Positions 46,634 to 59,069 are shown, numbered from the stretch's first letter. The stretch is 64,000 nucleotides of DNA from Phanerochaete sordida (GCA_019973155.2 BPQB01000031.1:310001-374000); one strand, 5' to 3'. The notes: generated by a model from the sequence alone, not told the origin. Made by a program: numbers and translations.

Positions 46634-48514
46634 CTACTGCCTCACTACGCGACAGCGCTCTCGATGCCCACCCAGCTCCCAATCGCTAGAACGTAACCCT
46701 GCATCAGCATCGCACGCGCACCACCAGACGCACTACGCACCTCTTCTGGCACCGCTTGCCACAATACACAACCTGCCCGCATCCCCTGCACGAGCGCAGC
46801 TTGTGCGCGGGCTTGTGCAGGCTGCAGAAACATTCGCGCCACGCGCACCGCTCGAACACGCCGAAGGGCGCGCGGACCACGTCGCCCGCGGCAGGGGCAG
46901 GCCAGAGGTGCCCCCGGAGTACGAACCAGAGCTGCGCGAACTGCATCCACGCAGTACTCCGGTGCGCGAGCCGCCGGCCCTGCATCGCGTCGGTGACGGC
47001 CTGCCACGCCGCCTGCGTGTGTGCGCGCAGGGCGACGGTCTTGGGACGGTGGTCCTTCGCGCGGTGGTGAATGCGCTTGAGGAGCCAATCCATGTGTTTC
47101 TCGAATTTCGCTGGGTAGAGTGTCAGGAGGATTGAGCGAAGGGGAGGGTGGTGTGCGTACGTGGAGGTCGTGCGTCGTTCTGTTGGATGGAGAGCGAGAC
47201 GTACTGGCAAAGGAGGTCCACGAGATCGTAATATTGCCTTCCGTGGACCTCAAGTTTCAACCTGTATCAATGGAATGAGACTCTCTTCAGAGAATAGCAT
47301 ATATCGATGTTCCGATGACCTTACCCCAAGTTGTCGAAGACACCTGACATGATATCGATGAATGTCTCGGGGTCTGTGTTGTCCCCTCGGCATAGCTGAC
47401 GACGGGCGGCCGCTAGACAGTAAGGAACGAGCCTTTTCTCCTCACCAAGATTCATCCCAGCATTGACGAACAGGTCGTTCCATATCTCGAGGAAAGAGAC
47501 CACGTTTGCGAGCGCGAGGCCAGTGACCTCTTCATTGGCAAGGTCGCGGATGATGGCGTCCGTGACATGCTGATCGCTGGTCGAGCCGCCGAGCGCGTCC
47601 GTCAGGAAATCAGGGAACATATCCGTCACTTCATCCGCAGAGTCGTAGACTGCGCGGATCATGCAGGCGAGACCCAGCGATCGAGTGCCTGTGTAAGGCC
47701 CGTGGATCCAGATAACCAGAAGGACGTCGGGAATGTGACTCTTGAGAATGTCGATCGATCTGAGACCGTTCTTATCACCAGGATGACGGAATATGAGGAT
47801 AGCTGGTATTTACCTGTGCTCCTGGAGCGTTTTGATTGTGAGATAACCCAGCTCACGCAGAGTGTTGTACGTGGTGTCCAGCTTGTCTTCCCACAGTCCG
47901 CAAAGCCCAGGGCGTAGCTCCATGACCTCGCCATCGGAAGCGGTGTATTCTGCAATGAGAAAAGAGTCTTTGGTGTCCCACAGTGCGGCGAACACTTTGA
48001 TAACCGTGTCTTGCAGGACGTCCAACAGTTGAGCGAGTTCCTGAGGACGATCGTCGGCGACCACCCGTTTGACGCACGCCAGAAGTAAGCTAATCATGAG
48101 GTAAACACGATCCTGAAAGTGAAATAACACATAAGATCAGTGGTAAGCATATTGTGCATAAAAGGAACGACTCGCAAAAGAATCGTCGCGATCCCTCGCG
48201 ACAAGCTGCTCGCGCGTGAACCCGCACAAAAAGCAGCGGCCGATCGCTTCTGCCAACACGAGAAGGAAACCCGCCTCCCAGGCTTTGGACCAAGCGGTTC
48301 CAGGGGCATCGCGGACGGCGTCTTCGAAGTCTTGGAACCAGCCCCAAGTATCGTCATTGTCATTGTCCTGAGTCGCGCAAAGCTCGCGTAGCAGCTGGGG
48401 CCAGGAGGCTGAGACCTGGTAGAGGCGTTCAACGAAAGGCTGCTCGGGAACAGACGTGTCCTTTGACGCGTCGGACGCGTCGTCAGGGAAGAGTTCGAGC
48501 CAGTGCTTGAGCAT
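46634..48514 (-). CDS. MYND-12: solenoid/MYND zinc-finger protein, pair of MYND-9
   Basis: ATG of MLKHWLELFPDDASDAS to DWELGGHRERCRVVRQ. Nearly the same as MYND-9 in every exon: LLACVKRVVADDRPQEL, LQDTVIKVFAALWDTKDSF, LAAARRQLCRGDNTDPE, YYDLVDLLCQYVSL, KHMDWLLKRIHHRAKDH. The finger is CAWRECFCSLHKPAHKLR, CRGCGQVVYCGKRCQKR, with Leu to Phe after the first half. No lesions. Leads the second copy of the three-gene block. Confidence 0.84.
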
Positions 48515-48704
48515 GTTGGGCCGATATCGCAATGCAACCAGACACCCTTTTGCTGCTTTGCGAGACATAGCGCACAGCGTCAGCAAAAATCAGAATACAT
48601 GCTGCCAGTGTAAGACTCACTGGAGGAAAGGGTAGAGGGAAGTAACCAAGAGGCAAGAGCCAACATGCGCGCCTGCAAAATCGCTTCACGGGTGATGTGG
48701 CGTG

Positions 48705-48716
48705 CTTAGGTAAGCG
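48705..48716. promoter_or_regulatory. Palindrome GCTTAGGTAAGC upstream of MYND-12
   Basis: Perfect match, 190 bases before the MYND-12 ATG. The leader resembles that of MYND-9. Confidence 0.75.
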
Positions 48717-48885
48717 AAGGTCTCGAGGTAGGAAATCTCTTGCCACATGTGGCACAAGATATTATTTTCCTGCGCGTGAATCGAGGAGAATTGAAGAGGT
48801 ATCGCCGTACAAAAGATGATGAAGTGTCTCATTTTGGCGTACGAAGAAAGTAGTCCATTCGCAAAGGCTTGGGTCCAACCGGATG

Positions 48886-50753
48886 TCATGTAGGTCTCTG
48901 GCGACACCGAGCCTTATGCTCGCCCTTTTCCCAGTCGCTGGTAAGACGGCGTCGCTTCAGAGGTATACATACTTCAAGGTACCAGCGCCCCACCTTCTCT
49001 GGCATCTCTCGCCGCAGTACACAACCTGCTCACAGCGCTTACACATGCGCATGCGGTGCGCAGGTTCATGCCTGCTGCACAAGCATTCCGCCCACGCGCA
49101 CCGCTTGAGCGGCCGAAACGCAAAATGCATGTCTTCTACCACTAGCGTGCACTCAGGGCCAATGAGCTCGCGCGCGTCGACCCACAACCGCGCGAATCGC
49201 GCCCAATCTGCGCCCTCGCGACATGCGAGGGTCTCCGCGACGGCGCGCCACGCCTCGAGCGTGTGCGTGCGCATCGCAGCGCGCTGTCTGCTCAGCGAGG
49301 CGGGCGGCGCGGAGAGCGTGCGCAGAGCCCACTGAAGTATGCTGGTGAGAAGTGCTGCGGGCGATGTCAGCACGGGGTGGCACGGTGAGCGTGGCGGAGG
49401 ACGTGCCGGGGACGACCGGTACGGCGTCCGGGTCGTCCTGCATACGGCGCAGGGCGTACTCCGCTAAGAGTTCGAGAAGCACGAGGACCTGACGCGCGGA
49501 GATCGGCAGGCCGGCGCTGAGAGAGTGCGGGTTAGAAGGGGCAAGGGGATAGGACCGGGCAGGCATACACACCAGAGGTTGCTGAAGATCAGGGATGCGA
49601 TGTTCGCGGTTTCAAAGCTGGCGTCGCATACGCAGAGGCACAGCTGGCGGCGCATCGCAGCTAAGCAATATGAGGCCAGTCGGATGTCTGGGGGAAGTAC
49701 TACATCGGTCAGAATGCACGCATTCTGCCATAGGGATAGCACGATCAGGACGTCGCTCAGATGCTTGTTTACGACGGCTTCATCTGCGAGGTCCCGGAGC
49801 AGAGCGGTGATGATCTCGTCGTCGTTACCGAAGCAGTCATCCACTGCCGCTGGGCGGAAGACTGCGGGCCAGGGGTCGGTTTCCTCTGTGTACGGAAATC
49901 CAGCTAGCTGTCCTAGGTTAGAGAGGGCGTCGAAGCGGAGGAACTGATCCGAGCTCCAAATCCATATGAGCAGAAATATTTGAGGAATGCAGGAGTCGGC
50001 GGGTACAATTGTTCTGCAAATATAAATGCCGTCAGTGGGTATTATCGTGAGGCCCGAAGCAGGGGGAGATGGCTAGGAAATACCCATGCTGGTGCAGTAA
50101 ATCTGCAGTCAAGCGCCCCAGAGCATTGAGTGCATTGAATACGGTGTCCGCCTCGTAGAACGGCTCTGTTGAGTCGCCACCCTCGATGAACTCGCTGAGG
50201 AGAAATTCGCCTCTGGTGTCCCAGAGCTTGACGAAGGTGTCTAAAGCGGTACTTTGCAGAAGTTGAAGTAGCTGCGCGATCTCGTCCGGGCGTCCACCAT
50301 CGCTCGCTCGTTTGGCACATATAGCAAGCATGCTGAGCACGTTGTAGACGTGCTCCTGAGTGTGCGGATTGGCGCGTCAAATATTGGCTGTGCAACGTGT
50401 AGAACACTAACCATCCAATTCATGCCATCACCCGAGACGAGCTGCTCTCGGGCAAGCCCGCAGAGAAACTCGCTGCCGACCGCCTCTGCCGATACAACCA
50501 TGAGACCTGTCTGCCACGCCGTGCGCCATAATGCATCGGGGGCGTCTTGGATGGCATCCTCGAGCGCCAAGAACAGCGTGCATACAAGCTCGGAGTCCTC
50601 GTCTTCGTCGGGTATACACACCTCGCGCAAGAGTCGCGGCCAAAGCGCAGGCCTCCGACGAATCCGGGCACGTATGACATGTGTTGGCAATCGCCACAAT
50701 GCGCGCGGAGAGCTGTCTGGCTCCGGGAAGAGTTTGAGCCAGTGCATTAGCAT
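48886..50753 (-). CDS. MYND-13: solenoid/MYND zinc-finger protein, pair of MYND-10
   Basis: ATG of MLMHWLKLFPEPDSS to DWEKGEHKARCRQRPT. Exon 2: CAKRASDGGRPDEIAQLL. Exon 3: IPQIFLLIWIWS, LLRDLADEAVVNKHLSDV. The usual RRQLCRG is RRQLCLC. Linker: ARQVLVLLELLAEYAL. Exon 5 lacks RPKT (SRQRAAMRTHTLEAW). Finger: CAWAECLCSRHEPAHRMR, CKRCEQVVYCGERCQRR, with Gly to Arg in the second CxxC. All exons open. Confidence 0.83.
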
Positions 50754-50966
50754 TTTCGGCGAGTCGTCGCGGGGCTGCAGCGTTTGCTGAAGCTGGTTAC
50801 TATATGCGGCATTTTAGACCATCAGAAGACAGCAAACGACGAAGATTTACATAGATACTCACGAGGGGCGATATCCAGGCCTAGGTACTAAGGAGTGAAT
50901 ATTGACGAATGTCGAGGTAGGAGACAAACGTGCTCAGCGCTTATAAAACGCGTCGCCATCTGGCGT

Positions 50967-50978
50967 GCTGAGATAATT
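50967..50978. promoter_or_regulatory. Decayed palindrome (GCTGAGATAATT) upstream of MYND-13
   Basis: Aligned with the MYND-10 site but with both half-sites altered, 213 bases before the ATG. Confidence 0.4.
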
Positions 50979-51171
50979 ATATAGCACCTGCAGATTGAGT
51001 AACATACCTTCCTACTTGCATACCTCCCCCCTCGCTTGTCCAAATCAAAGTATTGCTGAGCATGAGCGTTTCGGGGTGGAAATATCTGTTAACGTAGCGC
51101 GATGGATTGAGGGAATAGTAAAGTACATTCCGCCGCGAGCCGTTCAAATACTACACCACTTTGCGGCCAGT

Positions 51172-51936
51172 ACAGCTATGTCTACGCCCACCGCTCTCCC
51201 AGTCACTACAAGCGTGGACATTCATCAGCATTCTGCAAACACAAGAAGATATACCACGCACCTTCTCTGGCAGCGTTCGCCGCAGTACACAACGCGCCCG
51301 CACCTCTTTCACATACCCATATTATGCGCAGACTTGTACCTGCTGCACAGACACTTCTCCCGCTCGCGAAAGCGTTCGTAAGTCTATTGTTGATAAATGG
51401 GTCCCTGACCTCCCACAGCTTGGTGAAGACGCCGTCGACCGTGTTTTGTAGGACGTCCAGCAGCTGCGCAGCCTCGTCTGAACGCTTTTCTTCACACGCC
51501 CGCAAGGCAGATGTCAAGAGCGCGCCCAGAGCATTGCTAACGTGCTCCTGAACTGGAACAGCTGTTGCATTAGTCAGGAGGCCATGCACGCCAAGGGAAG
51601 ACCTACACTTCTGCTCACGGCCTCCGGCGAAGCGAGCCCTTCGCGGAAGGACCTGCACCTGCTGTCAGAAAGCTCTGCCGAGATCAGCGCGAACCCTGCC
51701 TACCACTATAGGCGCCATACAGCTTCCGGCGTGCTGCACGCCGTGTGCTCGAGCGCGACGGACAGCAGTCCTGCAAGGGCGCTGTCGTCGTCGTCCGTCG
51801 GCGCTGAGCCCACGCAGCAGTTTCGGCCAAGATGCAGGATGGCGGAAGAGGACCGAGTATACGTCGTCGCTCGACAGCCACCGCAGGGCGCAGGGCGAGC
51901 TCTCTGGCTCTGGGAAGATCTCGAGCCAGCGCGTAG
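51172..51936 (-). pseudogene. MYND-14: MYND-10/13-type gene with large internal deletion
   Basis: The exon 1 remnant reads RWLEIFPEPESSPCALRW without a start codon, then shifts frame (SALAGLLSVALEHTA). Exon 2 reads SDEAAQLLDVLQNTVDGVFTKLWEVRDPFI and then jumps directly to the zinc finger (REREKCLC, SAHN in place of PAHR, then TGA in place of Cys, KRCGRVVYCGERCQ). Everything from late exon 2 to mid exon 5, roughly 1 kb, is missing. Exon 6 has DWESGGRRHSC, with the zinc-ligand His changed to Arg. It lies where the repeated block has an extra copy. Confidence 0.88.
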
Positions 51937-52253
51937 TAGCTCAAGACTCGGTCTTAGAGCGCCGCTGAGAGCTGTCCAACGACTGTTCACTGTATGCGGA
52001 GTCAAATGTATTTATTTAGCATCTCTGTATAAGCACTCACAGTCAAAGGCTGGCAAGGGTTGGATGTCGAGACAAGAAACCCACGTGTCTGGCGAGGGCT
52101 TGTTCGCGATGGGAAACACTGATAAGCGTGTTCCGGTAAACAGATTTAGCCACTTGTCTCCTGAGTAGCGGACCCCTTCTTCGCCACTGGGGGAAGTCTC
52201 GCAAAACCATTAGAATAATCGCAAGCTGCCACTGTGCTGGACATGAAGCTGTG

Positions 52254-54136
52254 CTACCGCGAGAGTTTCTGACAGCGGTGTCTGTGCCCGCCCTCGTTCC
52301 AGTCACTAGACACACGCCTTTGTGTCAGCACCACACGCTCGCGAAGCAGCCCGCCACGCACCGCTCCTGGCATTCCCTTCCGCAGTACGCGACGGACCCG
52401 CAGCCCGTACACACGCGCATCCGGTGCGCAGGCGCGGCCACGCTGCAGAGACATGCGGCCCAGGCACAGCGCGCGAGTGGCGCGAACGCGCCGACGCCCG
52501 ATGCGCCAGGCTCCGGCTCGATGAGGCGGCGAACAGTCTCGCAGCGCCGCACGAACGCGCGCCAGTCTGCGTCACGCTGCGCTAGTCCGCGGTGCGCAAG
52601 CTCGTCCGTGAGCGCAACCCATGCGCTGTGTGCGTGCAGGCGCAGCGCGACGGTCCTGGGCCGCGCGTCGGCTATGCGCGCACGCATCTGCTCGAGGATC
52701 CAGCCCAGGTAGCCGTTGAGCATCTCTGTAGGACGCGTCAGTGCTGCGCTGCTGGCACGGCTAGAGGAGACATGCCTGGTGTCCGGCCCAAGGGTCGCTC
52801 GAGCCGAGCCGCGGCAAACCTGCAGAACAATTCCAGAAGGCCGTAACATTGTTTGAGGGAAAGGGTCGCTCCTAGGCTGCACGTAACAGTCAGTGATGCC
52901 CATGGTGTGTACAGCGAACATCGGCGTACACAATGCTCATGAGGACTGCTTCCATGATGTCGGGGAATCTTTCCGAGTCAGTATGGTCGCCTCTGCATAG
53001 CTGGCGCCGTGCAGCTCCAATGCAATATCCAGCGAGCTTTGGCTCTGAAAAGACCGCGCCGTCGAGGAGCCAGTTTTCTTGCCATACGTTGAGAATGGAT
53101 AGCGTGTTCGATAGATGCTTGTCGACCACACATTCGTCCGCCAAATCCCGTAGTATCGCCCCTGTGACGACGGACTCGGTGATGATACCTGGCTGTGATA
53201 GCAAGGAGGCGAAGAGCTGCTTCCAAGTCGCGGGGCGCGCTGTGTTCTCTTCATTGACGAGCCCCAGATGGGACAGTGCATGGGCGCGCGTAAGTCGCTC
53301 CAAGCCATAGAGCCAAGCGAGAAAGAATATATGTGCGACGCGCGACTCGACCAGCTGGATCGCTCTATGGACACCTGGGCCATCAGTCAAATTCACAGGT
53401 AATGCAGCATAGCTGGATCAGGCGCACCTATGATCCCTCAACTTTTCCGCAATCCAGCGGCCCAGCGTTGCCAGGTTATTCAGCATCAGATCCATCCTAG
53501 AGCGCGCTATTTTTTCCACGAAATTGGTGTTTTCAGGGGCGTCTTTACGCTCACTCAGCTCTCCAATCAGGAAAGGATACCTGATGTCCCAAAGCTTGAT
53601 ATACACTCCGATAAGAGTATCTTGGAAGATGTCGAGCATCTGTTCGACCTCTTCACGGTCGTCGTCGTGGAAAACGCGTGCAACACACGCCAAGAAAGCT
53701 TCCACCATGTAGATTATATGTTCTCGCTGTCACCCCAGAATAACATAAGCCATTAAGACACCAAAGTGGACAGCCCACGTACTGCGTCGCGCGGGGAGAT
53801 ATCTGGGGTTCCAGGCCAGATCAGCTCCGCACTGGTGTACCCGCCCACTAAGTTACTGCCCAGCGATCCCGCGAGGCAGCGCACAAGACCCGCCGCCCAC
53901 GCCTCGTGCCAGACTTCCCGCGGTGCAGTGCGCACGACCTCTTTGAGCGTGACAAACCGCTGCCACATGAGCTCGGCGTCGTGGCGGGTGCGGCCGCGGA
54001 CCTCGCACGCCTCGAGCGCGAGGTCCGGCCAGGCACCGGGGAAGCGGTACAGGCGTTCTTGCACGGCATCTTTGGATAGCTCTTCCCATCTGTAGGGAGA
54101 CTCGTCGGGGAAGATGTGATGCCAGCGCGTGAGCAT
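52254..54136 (-). CDS. MYND-15: solenoid/MYND zinc-finger protein of the PYRWDGL type, pair of MYND-11
   Basis: ATG of MLTRWHHIFPDESPYRWEE to DWNEGGHRHRCQKLSR. Exon 2: VEAFLACVARVFHDDDREE, KLWDIRYPFLIGE. Exon 3: ESRVAHIFFLAWLYG, LRDLADECVVDKHLSNTL, IGAARRQLCRG. Exon 5: RPRTVALRLHAHSAWVAL. Finger: CAWAACLCSVAAPAHRMR, CTGCGSVAYCGRECQER, with the same AA replacement as MYND-11. All exons open. Divergent from MYND-16; the two share one promoter palindrome. Confidence 0.83.
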
Positions 54137-54363
54137 ATGAGCGCAGTCGTAGCGCGATTTGCGGCTGCTGAGACTGTGCCGTTGGCAAAGCCAAATTGTG
54201 TTAGAATGGGCAAAGAATGGGCTGTTGGCACCAGTCATGTTTGCGGGGCTTAGTGAGACTACGTGGCTTAGAACAGACCTGCGACAGCTTCAGCTTCAGC
54301 TCGAGGTGGGACGCGTCCAACGCGTGCTGCGTGCCCGGCCTGCGCGAATATTGTAGGCGCTGA

Positions 54364-54375
54364 GCTTACATAAGC
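54364..54375. promoter_or_regulatory. Palindrome GCTTACATAAGC shared by divergent MYND-15 and MYND-16
   Basis: Perfect match in the 415-base space between two start codons pointing away from each other, 227 bases from MYND-15 and 176 from MYND-16. A single symmetric site at the normal distance from both genes suggests it works in both directions. Confidence 0.75.
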
Positions 54376-54551
54376 GAACGTTTCGACGTTTTCAGCGACG
54401 TCCATGTTGTCGCCACACCCAAACCAGTACGTGGCGACGTTCATTTTCTTTTGTACTACTGCTAGATTTTTGCTCTTTCTATGTCTTCTTGCGTGGCTCT
54501 GTTCACCTGACGCGATACTTATACGTGCTTTAGCTTCCTCTCCAGCGCAGA

Positions 54552-56401
54552 ATGCTCGAGCATTGGCTCGAGCTCTTTCCAGACATCGGCTCGCTCGCCG
54601 CGCTCGAATGCCTTCCAATGGAGGACGTCGAAGGACGCGTGCACCAACATCCTACCTCCTGGCCGCGCCTTCTGCGGGAGCTTTGCGCTGCAGACGACGA
54701 AGATCTGTGCGGCGTATTAGGCATGATGTACGCCGCGCTCTGTGACGCCATGCATAGCGCCTCGGAAGCAGTTTGGTGTTCAGCATGGGACGCTGGACTT
54801 CTTCCTTGTCTCGAGGGGCTTATGAGCGACGAGTTTATCTGCGGCTCCAGCCGAGAGCTGTTGAGTTCGGCGCCACATAGGAGAACAGTTGTGAGGGTCT
54901 CCTTCTCGCCTGCGGAGCAGCTATCTCTGATGTAACGCGAAGGAGCGCATCAGCGACTTGCTGAATATATTCACAGTATGCGCTTCTCGCGTATTCAGGG
55001 AGGCTCGTGAGCAAGAAGTCACGCAGATGCTCGGCGTTCTCCAAGGCACGGTCGTCAGACTATACACAAGACTGTGGACAGTCCGCGATCCATTTCTGCT
55101 CGGCAAAAGTGACGACTTCAACGAAGACAGCGCAGCCTCGTATCAGGGCGCAGCGGGAATGGACGATGAGCTCGATGAGCTGTACGTTGCCCTCAATCTG
55201 CTGGGCAGGCTCACGGTAGACAGCCTAAGGGAGCATAGGTTCGCATTATAGGCCATATCGAGCTGCAGTGTTGGCTCATACAAGCACCCGCAGGACTATC
55301 AAGCTGCTGCAGTCTCGAATACCTCACGTCGTCTTTTTCACTTGGATCCACAGCGCAGACTCCCGCACACGAGCCGAGGCCCTCGCGAACGTTGGAGTAC
55401 TCAGTCTCGCCGACAGCACAGACCGCGACCCGTGGCGCGAGTTTTTCGGCGATGTGCTCGGCGGCGGTCTCCGCCACGAACACGTCACGGACGCGATCGT
55501 ACGGGACCTAGGGGACAGCGAATCTGTCGACGAGAGTCTGACGAGCGTGCTGTGCTTCCTGTCCGTCTGGCACAAATTCAACATCAGCGCTAGGCGAAGC
55601 CTGTCGTCCAACGCGCTGCTCGCGCCGTACTGCCTCGCAGCCATGCGCCGCCAGCTGTGCCGTGGTATCGACGAGGACCCCAAGGTGCATGTGAGCGTGG
55701 CCTCGGAAGTCTTCATGAACCTGTAGTGCGTTCGAATCGTTCCCGACGTACGCGCACCCCGCCAACTCCTGCTGATTTTTGCCCCTAGTTTCGGGCTAGA
55801 AGTCCGCGGACGCCAATTCTACGCCTTCATCGACGCACTCTGCGTCTACATCACGCTCTCGATCCAACAAGAACCTGCCGGCCCTCCCAGTGAGACCTCC
55901 CCTCCTATCCCGGCCGCGCAGCCAGACTGACTCCATCCCAGCGAACCTCACAACAATCCTCACGTGGGCACTGCGCCAACACCGCGCCACTGACGACCGG
56001 CCAAAGACCGTCGCGCTAAGACATGCCTCGCTCGCCGCGTGGAACGCTGTCGCGGAGGCGATGGCGCAGCGCTCGCTCGCGCGGCGCCCCGCGTGGTCCA
56101 GCGTCGTGCGGCTCTGGGGCACGCTCCGCGCGCGCATGCTCCCTGCGCCGACTGTTCCGCGCGTGCTGGCGTGGGGGTCGGAGCGCTGTGCTTGGGAGGC
56201 GTGCCTGTGTAGTAGGCATAAGCCCGCGCATCGCATGCGAGTGTGCAAGGGGTGCGGGTGGGTAGCGTATTGCGGGGAGAGGTGTCAGAAGAGGTGCGTG
56301 CTGAGTTTTGTCGTGTGTATATGGTGTTGAGGAGGCGGTGTGGTTCCAGGGACTGGGAGGAAGGTGGGCACCGGACGCGATGTCGCAGACGACCGGCTTG
56401 A
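54552..56401 (+). CDS. MYND-16: solenoid/MYND zinc-finger protein, relative of MYND-18/19
   Basis: ATG of MLEHWLELFPDIGSLAAL to DWEEGGHRTRCRRRPA. Exon 2: ERISDLLNIFTVCASRVF, RLWTVRDPFLLGK. Exon 3: QSRIPHVVFFTWIHSA, VRDLGDSESVDESLTSV, LAAMRRQLCRG, ending MNL plus a split Tyr codon. Linker: VRGRQFYAFIDALCVYI. Exon 5: RPKTVALRHASLAAWNAV, finger CAWEACLC, CKGCGWVAYCGERCQKR. Six exons, all open; borders normal. Confidence 0.84.
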
Positions 56402-56749
56402 TGTCCTGTAATCTGCACGCACGAACGACGTGTTCGAATCCCTCGCTCGCTACTCATCTACGCTTGCGCTAAGACTCTACTACGAATTTGCACGGCGGTG
56501 AAGGGTTATCTCCAGAGCTAAAAGCACTGTTATCATACTGCACCCATATAAGGCCACAACGCCAACTTCACAACGACGCACTTTGCAAGCGCTGAACGCG
56601 TTTGATCATTCACCACGATATCTAGCCCTTGAAACCCTCCTGCTGTAAGCTCTGATATCATGACCGTGTCTGTTTGGATTCAAGCGTCGCCGATTTAGGT
56701 ACATAGGCGGTACTCAGCTACAAACAGACCTCAAGACACGTGTCGTGCG
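56402..56749. other. MYND-16/MYND-17 spacer
   Basis: No gene. Unlike other spacers it has no clear palindrome: only CTGCTGTAAGC at 56640-56650 and a faint TTTAGGTACAT near 56694. MYND-17 may therefore be regulated differently. Confidence 0.45.
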
Positions 56750-58609
56750 ATGCCACTCACCCATTGGCTTGCACTCTTCCCTGAGTCGGAAGGCTGCCCT
56801 CAGGGGTTACCCCGACTGTCGACTGAAGATATATACACCACTCTCTGCCAGCATCCCGCAACCTGGCCGCAGCTGCTGCGCGAGGTTTGCATCGCCAGCG
56901 ACACCGAAGTCTGCGTCAGATTCACTCTATTCGCCGCGCTCGAGGACGCTGTCGGGAGGGCGCCGCAGAATGTGTGGCGTGCTGCATGGCTAGCAGGCTT
57001 CGTACGAGTATCGGCGCACATAGTCGACGACGCGTTCCTGTGCGGATTTGACCGAGGAAAATTCAATGCTCCGGGCACCACGGTCATGATAGTACGTCTT
57101 ATATCTGTGTGGAGGTCTACCTGGCGATTGACCCTGCAATACCGCGCATGCAGAGGCATATCGCCTTGATGTCCGGTATATTTCTGGCATGCACATCCCG
57201 AATTTGCGACAGTCAGCAACCAGAAGAGGTCTCCGAGCTGCTGGACGTCGTGCAAGATACCGTCTATGGCATCTTTACGAAGCTATGGGAGATAAAGGAC
57301 CCATTTCTCATCAGCCAGTATACCGACACTGAGGACAGCAACATGAAAGAGCCGCGCTTTGAGCTCGACAACCTGCTCGATATACTGAGTACGTTGGGGT
57401 ACCTGATTGCTGACCAGCTGAAGGAGTACAGGTATGTAACAGCCGCCATCTGAGGAGCCTCACGCGTACGAACATTAATGACATCTTTGACTCTGACCTG
57501 CAGAACGTTCGCGTTACACGAATCCCGCATTCCACACATTTTATTGCTGGTCTGGATCTGGAGCTCACAGCAGCCAGTCCGCTCGCATGCTCTCACCAAC
57601 CTATGGCAGCTGATGACGATCAAGGACTTCGATGACGATCTGTGGCCCGCGATCCTTCGATCTGCGGTAGTGGGTTGCTGTGCCGAAGACGAGGTCATGG
57701 CTGCTATACTCCGAGATCTCGCGGATGAAGCCATCTTGGACCATGACTTGGTCGAAGTCACAGTCCTGTTGCTGACATGGCAGAATTCGCGCCTGCAATT
57801 TGGGCAGTCTTTGGTCACAGACCGCCGGCTAGCGCCGTACTGTCTGGCGGCGGTTCGTCGTCAACTGTGCCGAGGAGGTAACCCCCTTGCGGCAAAAGGA
57901 GGCTTCTATAGCGTAGCAATGGGAGTCTTCTCAGTTCTGATGTCTGTCTACTTTCCGTGTACGCATTACTCTCATGCTGACGTTCGCCTTTTAGACTAGG
58001 TCATGAGATCCCAAGCCGCCTGTGCTACGGATTTTTCGACATATTCTGCCACTACATCCTCCTTCAAATAAGCGAAGACAGTCTAAGCCTCACTAACATC
58101 AGTGAGTCACTCCATGTCCTACCTGCAGCGCACTGATGCCACACGCAGAGACTCTCACCGCCATCCTCGCCTGGGGAGTCCAGCAGCTCCGCACGCTTCG
58201 CGCCTCTGACGCACGCCCCAAGACCACAGTGATGCGCGCGCACACGCTTGTGGCATGGCAGACCGTCGCTAATGCGCTCGCGCACGGAGATATTGCGTGT
58301 CAGCGGTTTGCGCGGGCATGGGACGTGGCGCGCATACACCTCGAACCTGCGCGTGCCACGGAGGAGCTGAGGGAGCCCGTGTTTGGGGTGCTCGAGCGGT
58401 GCGCGTGGGCCAGGTGTCTTTGCAGCAGACACCCGCCTGCGCACAAGATGCGGCTGTGCAAAGGCTGTGAGATCGCCGTGTATTGTGGGGAGAGGTGCCA
58501 GAAGAGGTATTTCATCGTCGCCTTTCTGTGCATCCAATACTGACACATGAGGTCGTGCCTTCATTGCAGTGACTGGAAAGCGGGTGAGCACAGCAGACGC
58601 TGCCGTTGA
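56750..58609 (+). CDS. MYND-17: solenoid/MYND zinc-finger protein, distant MYND-10/13 relative
   Basis: ATG of MPLTHWLALFPESEGCPQG to DWKAGEHSRRCR; the C-terminus is the shortest of the family. Exon 2: RHIALMSGIFLACTSRIC, VQDTVYGIFTKLWEIKDPF. Exon 3: ESRIPHILLLVWIWSS, LRDLADEAILDHDLVEV, LAAVRRQLCRG. Linker: RLCYGFFDIFCHYIL. Exon 5: RPKTTVMRAHTLVAWQTV, finger CAWARCLCSRHPPAHKMR, CKGCEIAVYCGERCQKR. All exons open. Convergent with MYND-18. Confidence 0.83.
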
Positions 58610-59069
58610 AGGAGGACTGTTTAATGCCTTACCGTTCGTACAACCGGGCTTCGTGGGCTGTGCATGGTGTTTGAACGACGTTATGCGAACGTTTGTACCC
58701 CCGATCGTGAGGATAAAATACGATTTAAGCTAGTTCACCGGTATGAATGTCGACCCTCCACCCTATGTAACTAAATGTACATGTACGTTCTACTTCTGTT
58801 ATATCAAGATGTACGCCTCTCAAAATTGGTACAACGCGCAAGCTTACCCCCGCGCGTAAGCCAGGCGCAGCAGACTCAGAGACGTTGGCGAGACTTCGCA
58901 GAAGGATGACAAGTGTTGCGTAGGCTTGACACACGACAGAGCAGGAAGACGGCACGCCGTAGCTGTTCAAATCGCACACAAATCTGCGATCTGAGTGTGA
59001 TTTCGTCCTCGCCGAGTGTTACAAAGAGAAGGTTCTCAGGGGCCCGTTCGACGAGCCTGTGGGTGGATG
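58610..59069. other. Convergent 3' spacer between MYND-17 and MYND-18
   Basis: No gene seen. AT-richer, and should hold both polyadenylation regions. Confidence 0.45.
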
